From assembly GCF_030409325.1 (NCBI RefSeq), contig NZ_JAUFPR010000002.1, positions 248,001-312,000 on the forward strand: DNA of 64,000 nucleotides, in the 5' to 3' direction. Under the pieces are notes generated by a model that was given only the letters and a program-made list of their open reading frames with translations, was not told the DNA's origin and did not search any database. Position numbers and translations under genes: made by a program. The stretch's first letter is position 1; each line of letters opens with the position of its first letter. Source of the DNA: Mucilaginibacter aquaedulcis. Lineage in GTDB: Bacteria; Bacteroidota; Bacteroidia; Sphingobacteriales; Sphingobacteriaceae. Of the stretch, positions 53,835 to 62,623 are shown piece after piece.

Positions 53835-56225
53835 ATGCTAAAGAATTATTTAAAAATAGCCTGGAGAAACCTGATCAAACACAAAGTTTTTTCATTTATA
53901 AATATTTGCGGGCTTGCCATTGGTGTAGCTACTTTCTGGTTAATTATCCTGTATGTTGCAAGTGAATGGAGCTATGACCGCTATAATGAAAAAGCCGATT
54001 GCATATTTCGTGTAGTACAGCATGGTAACTGGAATGGAGGTAAATTCAACATAGCTGTAACATCGGCACCGTTTGCTCCGGCCCTGAAAAATGATTACTC
54101 TGAAGTTGAGGAAGCTATTCGTATCGATGCCGAAGGTGGGGGTAAAATAACATACGGTGATAAACAAATTAATGAGGGGGGTATGGCTTTTACAGATAAT
54201 GCCATATTTAATGTATTTAGTTATCACTTTTTATACGGTGATCCACATATCGCTTTATTAAAACCGCAATCTGTAGTATTAACCAAAACGCTCGCCGAAA
54301 GATTGTTCGGAGATGCTGCTAATGCTTTAGGTAAAACTATACAGATAGAAACCAGTCCAACAACTATTACAGGTGTAATTGATGATATGCCTGCAAATTC
54401 GCATTTTAACTTTACAGCTCTGCGCTCATTGCCTGCCAACTATACAGACAAGTGGGGCAATTCGGGCATATACACCTATGTTCTCCTGAAAAACCATGAT
54501 GATTATAAAAAGATAGAGGCAAGTTCTGACGTGTTTTTTAATAAATATTTAAAAGGCGATCAGGGCCCGATGCGTTACAAGATGGAGCTGCAGCCGCTTA
54601 CCTCTATCCATCTTAAATCAAATTTAGATTATGAGATAGGCTCAAACGGTAATATTACATACGTGTATGTATTTACCGCGGTTGCCTTGTTGATACTTGC
54701 TATTGCGGTTATCAATTACGTGAATTTAACTACCGCACGCTCATCTGTGCGGATTAAGGAGGTTGGTGTGCGTAAGGTTATCGGTTCCAGTAAAAAACAA
54801 CTGATGCTGATGTTTTTTGCCGAATCTGTTTTGCTTACTATGATAGCTACATTGCTGGCAAGCGTATTAATTGAATTTGCTTTACCATATTTCAACCAGT
54901 TGTCGGGCAAAAGCTTAATACTGCTTCAGTTTGGGTTTACAAAAACAGTTTTAGCATTCTTTATTTTTTCTATTGCTACCGGTATTTTAAGCGGTTTATA
55001 CCCAGCAATGTTACTATCAGGCTTCAGAACCATTGCTGCCATGAAAGGACAAACCGGGAGTCTGACTTCTACTGTAATGTTCCGGAAATCGCTTGTTGTT
55101 TTTCAATTTATCATTACCATTGTAATGATAGCTGGTTCGTGTATCATATATCAGCAATTACATTATGTAATGAACAAAGACCTGGGTTTCAATAAAGCGC
55201 AAGTACTTACCTTTCACATAAGTGACAAAACGACAAGAACCAAGATAGCAGCAATAAAAAGCCAGTTATTGCAAAATCCAAAGGTTGAAAGCGTAGGTAT
55301 AGCGGGTAACCCAATAGGTAATAACAATATAGGGTCGGGAGATTTTAACCTTGGCCCGGATGGAAAGATCAATCCGGAATCAAAAATAGTGGAGAACCTG
55401 GTGATTGACGAGGATTTTATTCCTACAATGCAGATTCGGATGGCACGTGGGCGTAATTTTTCGCAAACAATGCCCACCGATAAGAAAGAATCGATCATCG
55501 TGAACGAAACTCTGGTGAATGAGTTAGGATGGAAAGATCCTGTTGGCAAAATGGTACGTACGGGTGTCGATGCACAGGGGAACGTCATTACCAAGAAAAT
55601 AATTGGTGTGGTGAAGGATTTTAATACCTATTCATTACAACATAAAGTTGCGCCCATGGTACTGGAAATGCCTGCATCTGCAAATGATGAGGATAATTTA
55701 TATGTTAGGATAGGTAAAAATAAGATTCAGGCAACGCTTAACTATATCAGCAATATATATAACCGTTTTGATATTGAAAACAAAGCCGAATTTCATTTCC
55801 TTGATCAAAATTTTGCCAACCAATATCAATCAGAACAAAAACAGGGGAGCATACTGTTCATATTTACCCTAATGGCTATTTGCATTGCCTGCCTGGGTTT
55901 ATTTGGTTTGGTAACATTTACTGCCGAGCAGCGGATCAAAGAAATAGGGATCAGAAAAGTTTTAGGTGCAAGTGTAACCAATATTGTTACGCTGTTGTCA
56001 AAGGATTTAATGAAACTGGTATTGATAGCCACTATCATTGCATCGCCACTGGCCTGGTACGGTATGAGTAAGTGGCTGCAAAGCTTCGCTTATCGTATAG
56101 ATATACAATGGTGGGTATTTGCTGTTGCAGGTGTAGTGGCCATATTGATAGCCTTTATTACAGTAAGCACACAATCGGTAAAAGCGGCGACGGCAAATCC
56201 CGCTAAGAGCTTAAAGAGTGAATAA
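53835..56225 (+). CDS. MacB/FtsX-type ABC permease 4
   Basis: A 796-residue permease. First helix INICGLAIGVATFWLIILYV, core 1 with FNIAVTSAPFAPALKNDYSE and FTDNAIFNVFSYHFLYGDPH, FtsX segment YVNLTTARSSVRIKEVGVRK, core 2 with FIPTMQIRMARGRNFSQTMP, and the final FtsX segment ACLGLFGLVTFTAEQRIKEI ending NPAKSLKSE. It has the same fold as the others. It is followed after 58 bp by permease 5. Start ATG 53835 lies 120 bp after permease 3, a spacer filled by tandem repeats. Confidence 0.92.
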   Translation: MLKNYLKIAWRNLIKHKVFSFINICGLAIGVATFWLIILYVASEWSYDRYNEKADCIFRVVQHGNWNGGKFNIAVTSAPFAPALKNDYSEVEEAIRIDAEGGGKITYGDKQINEGGMAFTDNAIFNVFSYHFLYGDPHIALLKPQSVVLTKTLAERLFGDAANALGKTIQIETSPTTITGVIDDMPANSHFNFTALRSLPANYTDKWGNSGIYTYVLLKNHDDYKKIEASSDVFFNKYLKGDQGPMRYKMELQPLTSIHLKSNLDYEIGSNGNITYVYVFTAVALLILAIAVINYVNLTTARSSVRIKEVGVRKVIGSSKKQLMLMFFAESVLLTMIATLLASVLIEFALPYFNQLSGKSLILLQFGFTKTVLAFFIFSIATGILSGLYPAMLLSGFRTIAAMKGQTGSLTSTVMFRKSLVVFQFIITIVMIAGSCIIYQQLHYVMNKDLGFNKAQVLTFHISDKTTRTKIAAIKSQLLQNPKVESVGIAGNPIGNNNIGSGDFNLGPDGKINPESKIVENLVIDEDFIPTMQIRMARGRNFSQTMPTDKKESIIVNETLVNELGWKDPVGKMVRTGVDAQGNVITKKIIGVVKDFNTYSLQHKVAPMVLEMPASANDEDNLYVRIGKNKIQATLNYISNIYNRFDIENKAEFHFLDQNFANQYQSEQKQGSILFIFTLMAICIACLGLFGLVTFTAEQRIKEIGIRKVLGASVTNIVTLLSKDLMKLVLIATIIASPLAWYGMSKWLQSFAYRIDIQWWVFAVAGVVAILIAFITVSTQSVKAATANPAKSLKSE

Positions 56226-56283
56226 GCGGATAAGTTGCTAAAGTAATAAGTGGTTAGGTTTCATTATTTAAAACCTAAAAATC

Positions 56284-58707
56284 ATGTTTAAAAACTACCT
56301 GAAAATCGCTATTCGCGGTCTCCGGAAAAATACCGGTTTTACCGCCATTAATATTTTAGGCTTATCTGTTGGTTTGGCCACCTGCTTGTTGATCGTCTTT
56401 TATGTGGCAGACGAGTTGAGCTATGACCGCTTCAATGAAAAGGCTGATAGAATAATGAGGGTGAACCTGGCCATAAAGTTTGGTGGTAATAATACTGTTT
56501 ATGCCCAAACAATGGCTCCATTGGCCCAGGTTTTAAATACCGAATTTCCTGATGTTGAAAAAGCCATCAGGCTAAAAGGACGTGGAGGGGTGCATGTAAA
56601 AAAGGATAATGAGAACATTCAGGAGGATATGGTAGTTTATAGCGACCCTGCTTTGTTTGATGTTTTCACATTACCCATGATTGATGGCAACTCCGCAAGC
56701 GCGCTGACAGAACCCAATAGCGTGGTGATCACAGAAACTACCGCTAAAAAATATTTTAACAAGGTTAATGTAGTAGGGCAAACCCTGATATTGAATGATC
56801 ATGAAAACTATAAAGTAACGGGTGTAATAAAGGATATTCCTAAACAATCGCACTTTAAGTATGATTTTTTTCTCTCCATGTCAAGCCTGCAGGAAAGCAA
56901 AGAAACTACCTGGCTAAGCAATAATTTTAATACCTATATTTTACTCAGGCCGGGAGCCGATTACCGAAAGTTGAATGCCCAGTTTCCCGCAATGATGCGC
57001 AAACACATTGATGCGGAAATGCAGAGCGTGATTCACCTAAGTATGGATGAATTTGAAAAGGCAGGGAACTATTTCAAAATGAGTTTAACACTGCTAAAAG
57101 AAATTCACCTATACTCGAATAATGTTGGCGAATTAGGACGCAATGGCAGCATCCTTTATGTTTATATATTTTTGGCCATAGCCATATTTATTCTGTTGAT
57201 AGCCTGTGTCAATTTCATGAATCTATCAACAGCCCGTTCATCAAACCGGGCACGTGAGGTTGGTGTACGTAAGGTTTTGGGTTCGCCCCGTAAATCATTA
57301 ATAGCGCAATTCTTAACAGAATCTGTACTGATAACATTTGCTTCTACGCTTATTGCTGTTGCCTTAGCATGGCTTATGCTGCCATTATTTAATCAGATAG
57401 CCAGTAAAGAGCTGGCTATAACAGCACAGTCTTTCATGTGGTTATTACCTGCAATGATTTCAGTTGCGGTTGTTATAGGTTGTTTAGCAGGGTTTTATCC
57501 GGCGTTTTTCTTGTCGGCCTTTCAACCTGTTGATGTATTAAAAGGTAAGCTTTCAACCGGATTTAAAGGAGGCCGGCTTCGCAGCTTCCTGGTAGTTTTT
57601 CAGTTTTCCATATCCATAGTCCTTATTATTGGTACATTGGTTATTTACAACCAGCTAAATTATATTCAAAGCAAAAATTTGGGTTATAACCGTAATCAGG
57701 TACTTATTGTAAAAAATACCAATGCACTTGGTAACCAGGCCAAGATATTTAAACAAGAAGTTAAGCAAATTTTAGGTGTGCAGGATGCTACCTTGACCGG
57801 TTTTCTGCCAACAGCCGATTACAGAAGCTCAAGCGCCACATTTCAAGACCCAACACTTGATCAAAAACGGGCAATTTTACCCCAGGTATGGGCTATAGAT
57901 GAAGACTATTTAAACACCCTGGATATCAAGGTTGTAAATGGACGAAATTTCTCAACCCAATTTCAAACAGATTCATCAGCCGTCATTATTAATGAAACAG
58001 CTGCAAGGTTATTAGGGCAAAAATCTCCATTAAATAAACCGCTTTACCGTATTATGGATAATGCAGGTAAAGTTATTAAACGATATAATATTGTAGGTGT
58101 AATTAAAGATTTTCATTTCAGTTCTTTACGTGATAATATATCGCCGGTTACTCTATACTTAGAGGATAATTATGATGCGCTGAGTATAAAGATCAACACC
58201 AAAAATATACCTGTTTTATTGCAGCAGATAAAGAATAAATGGAATGCTCTGGTGCCTAATCAGCATTTTGCATATTCGTTTATGGATCAGGATTTTGAGG
58301 CTACGTATCGTTCTGAGCAACGCATCGGTAAAATATTCATGATATTCACTTCACTGGCCATAGCTATTGCCTGCTTAGGATTGTTTGGCCTGGCAGCTTA
58401 TGCGGCCGAACAACGCACTAAAGAAATAGGCATACGTAAAGTGTTAGGAGCTAATGTTGCCGGGATTGTTACCATGCTATCAAAGGATTTTATTAAGCTT
58501 GTTTTAATAGCCATACTAATTTCATCGCCGCTTGCGTGGTTCTTTATGCATAAATGGCTACAGGGCTTCGCATACCGCGTAAACTTTCAATGGTGGATAA
58601 TAGCATTGGCCGCAGTTGGGGCAATTTTAATTGCCTTTGTAACAATTAGCTTTCAATCCATAAAGTCGGCGCTTGCTAACCCGGTTAAAAGTTTGAAAAC
58701 CGAATAG
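56284..58707 (+). CDS. MacB/FtsX-type ABC permease 5
   Basis: An 807-residue permease that is the near twin of permease 1: INILGLSVGLATCLLIVFYV, DPALFDVFTLPMIDGN, EPNSVVITETTAKKYFN, VTGVIKDIPKQSHF, FMNLSTARSSNRAREVGVRK and ACLGLFGLAAYAAEQRTKEI occur in both with only small changes. A 32-bp block is identical in nucleotides (57235-57266 against 47319-47350). This indicates a recent duplication or local gene conversion between permeases 1 and 5, which enclose the more distant permeases 2-4. Ends NPVKSLKTE. Confidence 0.92.
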   Translation: MFKNYLKIAIRGLRKNTGFTAINILGLSVGLATCLLIVFYVADELSYDRFNEKADRIMRVNLAIKFGGNNTVYAQTMAPLAQVLNTEFPDVEKAIRLKGRGGVHVKKDNENIQEDMVVYSDPALFDVFTLPMIDGNSASALTEPNSVVITETTAKKYFNKVNVVGQTLILNDHENYKVTGVIKDIPKQSHFKYDFFLSMSSLQESKETTWLSNNFNTYILLRPGADYRKLNAQFPAMMRKHIDAEMQSVIHLSMDEFEKAGNYFKMSLTLLKEIHLYSNNVGELGRNGSILYVYIFLAIAIFILLIACVNFMNLSTARSSNRAREVGVRKVLGSPRKSLIAQFLTESVLITFASTLIAVALAWLMLPLFNQIASKELAITAQSFMWLLPAMISVAVVIGCLAGFYPAFFLSAFQPVDVLKGKLSTGFKGGRLRSFLVVFQFSISIVLIIGTLVIYNQLNYIQSKNLGYNRNQVLIVKNTNALGNQAKIFKQEVKQILGVQDATLTGFLPTADYRSSSATFQDPTLDQKRAILPQVWAIDEDYLNTLDIKVVNGRNFSTQFQTDSSAVIINETAARLLGQKSPLNKPLYRIMDNAGKVIKRYNIVGVIKDFHFSSLRDNISPVTLYLEDNYDALSIKINTKNIPVLLQQIKNKWNALVPNQHFAYSFMDQDFEATYRSEQRIGKIFMIFTSLAIAIACLGLFGLAAYAAEQRTKEIGIRKVLGANVAGIVTMLSKDFIKLVLIAILISSPLAWFFMHKWLQGFAYRVNFQWWIIALAAVGAILIAFVTISFQSIKSALANPVKSLKTE

Positions 58708-58837
58708 GGGTTAATGGAGGCTGACTTGTATAAACTTTAAAAGAACCCAGATGAGGGAATATCATCAATTTATTTTTATCTCCGTGCAACTTAACGGCAT
58801 CAGCATCGGTCTTGTAAATACACTAAACGTACATATC

Positions 58838-59866
58838 ATGAAAAATTACTTATTACTATTATTTGTAGCCTGCCAAAGTTATACGGCATTAGCGCAAGAT
58901 AACGGGCAAGAGCCTTATATGACAAAGCCAATATCTGGCATAAAGGAGGTTTTTGTAAAAACTTCGGGCGGTAGTATCTCCGTTAGTGGAGCCAGCGGAC
59001 AAACCTCAAGAGTTGAGGTTTATATAAGTGGCAATAACGGCAATGGGCAGTTATCGAAAGAGGAGATAAAAAAGCGTTTGGAAAATTATGATCTGGATGT
59101 ATCAGTTACTGGCGGCGAACTGCATGCCACAGCCAAAAACAAAACCAGCGGTTTTTTTAATTGGAAGAATTCACTGAGTATCTCGTTCAAAGTTTTTGTT
59201 TCTAAACAAGTTGCCACCAGCCTTAATACCAGCGGTGGAAGTATACATTTAGATAACCTAAACGGCAAACAGGAATTTAACACCAGCGGCGGAAGTTTAC
59301 ATGTTGATCAGGTAACCGGCGTAATACGTGGTAGAACCTCTGGCGGAAGTATAAATGTAAGTAATTCCGGGCAGGACATTGATATGCAAACAAGTGGTGG
59401 TAGTATTTCGGCAACTAATTGCCAGGGTACTATAAAGCTTGGTACAAGTGGCGGATCATTGCGGTTAGAAGGATTAAAGGGTAATATCAATGCAACAACA
59501 AGTGGTGGTAGTATTCATGGTAATGGCATTGGAGGCGAATTAATAACCGGTACCTCGGGCGGAAGTATTAACTTATCTAAACTATCTTGCGCGCTTGAGG
59601 CTTCAACCAGTGGCGGTAGTTTTCATGTTCAATTTGATAACGTAGGTAAATATGTTAAAATCAATGCTAATGGAGGTGGAGCTGATCTGGATCTGCCGGC
59701 AAAACAAGGTATTGACCTTGATATTAGGGGAGATAGGGTAAATACCAATATTGCAGAAAACTTTAACGGAACCAAAGAGAAAGAGAAAGTACAAGGAAAA
59801 CTAAACGGTGGAGGCCCGTTGGTTGAGGTAAGGGTTAATGGCAGGATTTCCTTGAATTTGAACTAA
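58838..59866 (+). CDS. exported DUF4097 protein with TSGGS repeat solenoid
   Basis: About 342 residues. ATG 58838 is preferred over the open start at 58751 because it gives a signal peptide (MKNYLLLLFVACQSYTALAQ). The mature protein has nine TSGGS motifs (VKTSGGSI, LNTSGGSI, FNTSGGSL, GRTSGGSI, MQTSGGSI, LGTSGGSL, ATTSGGSI, TGTSGGSI, ASTSGGSF), most spaced about 17 residues apart, as in a parallel beta-solenoid (DUF4097/adhesin-like). It probably sits outside the inner membrane. It lies between permeases 5 and 6 and has its own terminator, so it may be an accessory or target of the transporter system. Function unknown. Confidence 0.87.
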   Translation: MKNYLLLLFVACQSYTALAQDNGQEPYMTKPISGIKEVFVKTSGGSISVSGASGQTSRVEVYISGNNGNGQLSKEEIKKRLENYDLDVSVTGGELHATAKNKTSGFFNWKNSLSISFKVFVSKQVATSLNTSGGSIHLDNLNGKQEFNTSGGSLHVDQVTGVIRGRTSGGSINVSNSGQDIDMQTSGGSISATNCQGTIKLGTSGGSLRLEGLKGNINATTSGGSIHGNGIGGELITGTSGGSINLSKLSCALEASTSGGSFHVQFDNVGKYVKINANGGGADLDLPAKQGIDLDIRGDRVNTNIAENFNGTKEKEKVQGKLNGGGPLVEVRVNGRISLNLN

Positions 59867-59891
59867 ACCAAAGATTAATAATTATAATAAG

Positions 59892-59925
59892 ATGGCCCGT
59901 CAATTAATTTTGACGGGCCATTTAT
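59892..59925 (+). terminator. terminator after the DUF4097 gene
   Basis: ATGGCCCGTCA/TGACGGGCCAT hairpin (59892-59902 and 59911-59921) followed by T residues, 25 bp past the stop codon. It separates permeases 1-5 and the DUF4097 gene from permease 6, which then needs its own promoter. Confidence 0.8.
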
Positions 59926-59935
59926 GTTTCAAAAT

Positions 59936-59973
59936 TGTATCGTTACCGAACACCCAGTGTTACGTCTGCGAAC
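59936..59973 (+). promoter_or_regulatory. 38-bp composite motif upstream of permease 6 (site B)
   Basis: TGTATC-N5-CCGAAC and TGTTAC-N4-GCGAAC half-motifs, 28 of 38 positions identical to the site at 43964-44001. Directly after the DUF4097 terminator, 179 bp upstream of the ATG of permease 6. It suggests a second transcription unit under the same regulator. Confidence 0.6.
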
Positions 59974-60114
59974 AGTACTTGTTGTTGATTTTGATTTATA
60001 TTATTGATTATTAGTAATTTATGTAATTGGTACTGTTTTAAACCGAATGTTTACCAGAATTGAAATCGGTTAATACGATTGAAAGTTTAATACGTATAAT
60101 TTAGATTATTGATC

Positions 60115-62546
60115 ATGATAAAGAATTATTTACGCAGCGCCATACGAAATATTACCAGGCATAAATTTATTTCGTTCATCAACATATTTGGTTTAACAAT
60201 AGGTTTAACCTGTTGTATGCTTATCCTGCTTTATATTGTAAATGAACTAAGTTATGATAGGTTTAATACCAATGCCAAAGATATTTACAGGGTAACCCGA
60301 AGTTTTAATACCGCCGATGGTGTTCAAACCCTGCATTTGGGAGCGGTTGCACCACCATTTGGCCCTCTCCTAAAAAATGAGTTTCCGGATATAAAAAAGG
60401 TAACGCGCATTTACCCAACCGGCAATATAGTGATGCGCTATAAAGAAAAACTGCTAACAGAGCAGAATACTTATTTTGCTGATGAAAATTTCTTTGATTT
60501 TTTAGCATCAAAACAATAAAGGGTGATGCCGCTAAAGCATTAGTTGATCCGTTTTGTGTAATGATGACCGAGGAAATGGCACACAAATACTTTGGTAATG
60601 AAGATCCTATAAACAAAGAGATCAGATTAAATAACGAGGTTAACTTTAAAATAACCGGAATATATGAACCTTTCCCAACCAATGCACAAATGCATCCGCA
60701 AATGCTACTATCCTTTAATACGTTAAAAGATAGTAGCATTTACGGCGCGAAACAGCTGCAAACCAATTGGGGTAATAACTCCTTCTTTACCTATTTGCTG
60801 ATGCCTAAAGGCTATAATATTGAGCGTATAGCCTCTTTATTTCCCGCGTTTTTAGATAAATATGTGCATTTTCCTGGGCAGCCGGGGAATTTTCGGGAGT
60901 CCAAAAACAGCAAATTACATATTCAAAAATTCTTGGATATCCATCTCCATTCGCACCTTGATGATGAGCTTAACCAAAACGGAGATATTAAACGGGTGTA
61001 TATATTTTCGGCAATAGCCTTATTCATTTTGCTGATAGCCTGTATTAATTATATGAACCTATCTACTGCACGATCAACCCTAAGGGCAAAGGAAATAGGT
61101 ATCAGAAAAGTAATTGGTGCGCAACAAAAAGAGATCATCACTCAGTTTTTAAGCGAATCAGTATTAATTGCTTGTTTTTCGCTGTTGTTAGCACTGATCA
61201 TTACCTGGCTGCTGATACCATTGGTAAATAAATTCTCAGATCTGAATTTATCATTCAACACCTTGCTTGAGCCAAAAGTACTTATTCCTATATTATTGCT
61301 TCCCTTTGTTGTGGGATTGATCAGCGGTATTTATCCGGCCATTTTTATGTCATCATTTAAACCAGTTAAAGTTTTAAAAGGCATCATAAAGGTAGGAGCA
61401 GGCAATGTTTCATTCAGAAAGATATTGGTGGTTGTTCAATTTTCCATATCTATTATTCTGATAGTGGCTACTACGATAGTCTTTCAGCAATTGCGATATA
61501 TCCAGCAAAAATCATTGGGTTTTGATAAGGAGCATATCCTTACTACGGGTAATCCATTCTCGGAAAGTCAGTTTGAGGCATTTAGAAATGAGGTTATTAA
61601 AAACAACGCTGATATTAAGGAGTTAGGGCGTTCATCACGCATTCCATCCGGACGCTTGCTCGACAATAATGGCGTATCTCTTTTTGAAAACGGTACATCA
61701 AAACAAGTAAATGCCGACCTCAAATGCATTAATACCGACTATGGATTTATACCTGCTTATGGTATGAAAATGGCTGCAGGTCGTAATTTTTCCAGAGCAT
61801 TTAGTACCGATAGCAACAATTATGTGATCAATACCACGGCTACTAAAGTGTTGGGCTTCGGCACACCTCAAAATGCTATAGATAAAGAAATTGTTTACGG
61901 AGGGGTAAAGGGGAAAATTATTGGTGTGGTTAACGACTTTCATTTTGAGTCGTTGCATCAAAACATTATTCCGATGTTAATGCGTATGCCGTCATTTGCA
62001 AACAACAATTACAGAAGATTGTCAATTAAAATTGGTGGCCACAATATAAACTCAGCTATTAATACAATACAGGAAGCCTGGCGCAAAGCTCAACCCGAAG
62101 TACCATTTGAATACACCTTTTTGGATGAACGTTTTCAAAGATTATACAATAGCGAACAGCAACAGGGAAGTTTATTTACCATGTTTTCATTTATTGCCAT
62201 ATTTATAGCATGCCTTGGATTATTTGGTTTGTCGGCATTTACAATAACACAAAGGGTTAAAGAGATAGGTGTGCGCAAAGTGTTGGGTGCAAGTATCCCT
62301 CAAATTGTGACCGAACTATCTAAAGACTTCCTGAAACTTGTAATTATTGCATCAGTAATAGCTTTGCCAATAGCATGGTATTCAATGAGCAAGTGGTTGC
62401 TTGATTTTGCTTTCAGGATAAGTATTCAATGGTGGGTATTTGTAATGGCTGGTTTTATTGCATTAGTTATAGCGTTCGTAACCATAAGCTTTCAATCTAT
62501 CAAAGCAGCAACAGCTAATCCTGTTAAGAGTTTAAGAAGTGAATAG
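60115..62546 (+). pseudogene. MacB/FtsX-type ABC permease 6, interrupted by a -1 frameshift
   Basis: Two overlapping reading frames together encode a complete permease of about 810 residues. The first (60115-60519, MIKNYLRSAIRNITRH) stops after FADENFFDFLASKQ; the second is open from 60504 to 62546 (SIKTIKGDAAKALVDP onward to the final NPVKSLRSE). Homologues read -FFDVFSxxxIxGD- across the joint, so one T is missing in a run of six at 60498-60503, or ribosomes slip back one base. In frame zero the codons are GAT TTT TTA, which forms the classic slippery heptamer T TTT TTA. Whether this is a pseudogene, a base-calling error or programmed frameshifting cannot be settled here. Everything else in the gene appears intact. 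Confidence 0.85.
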
Positions 62547-62623
62547 AGTGATGAGTGTAGATTCTTAACAAGTTAGGGTTTAGAACTTAGTTTTAGAGTT
62601 TAGTATTTAAAATATCAAAACAT

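Noticed and set aside
60561..62546. Second half of permease 6 as an independent gene starting at ATG 60561
   Set aside because: The frame is open upstream to the slip site and the missing N-terminal helix and core are encoded by the preceding frame; a split gene explains it better.
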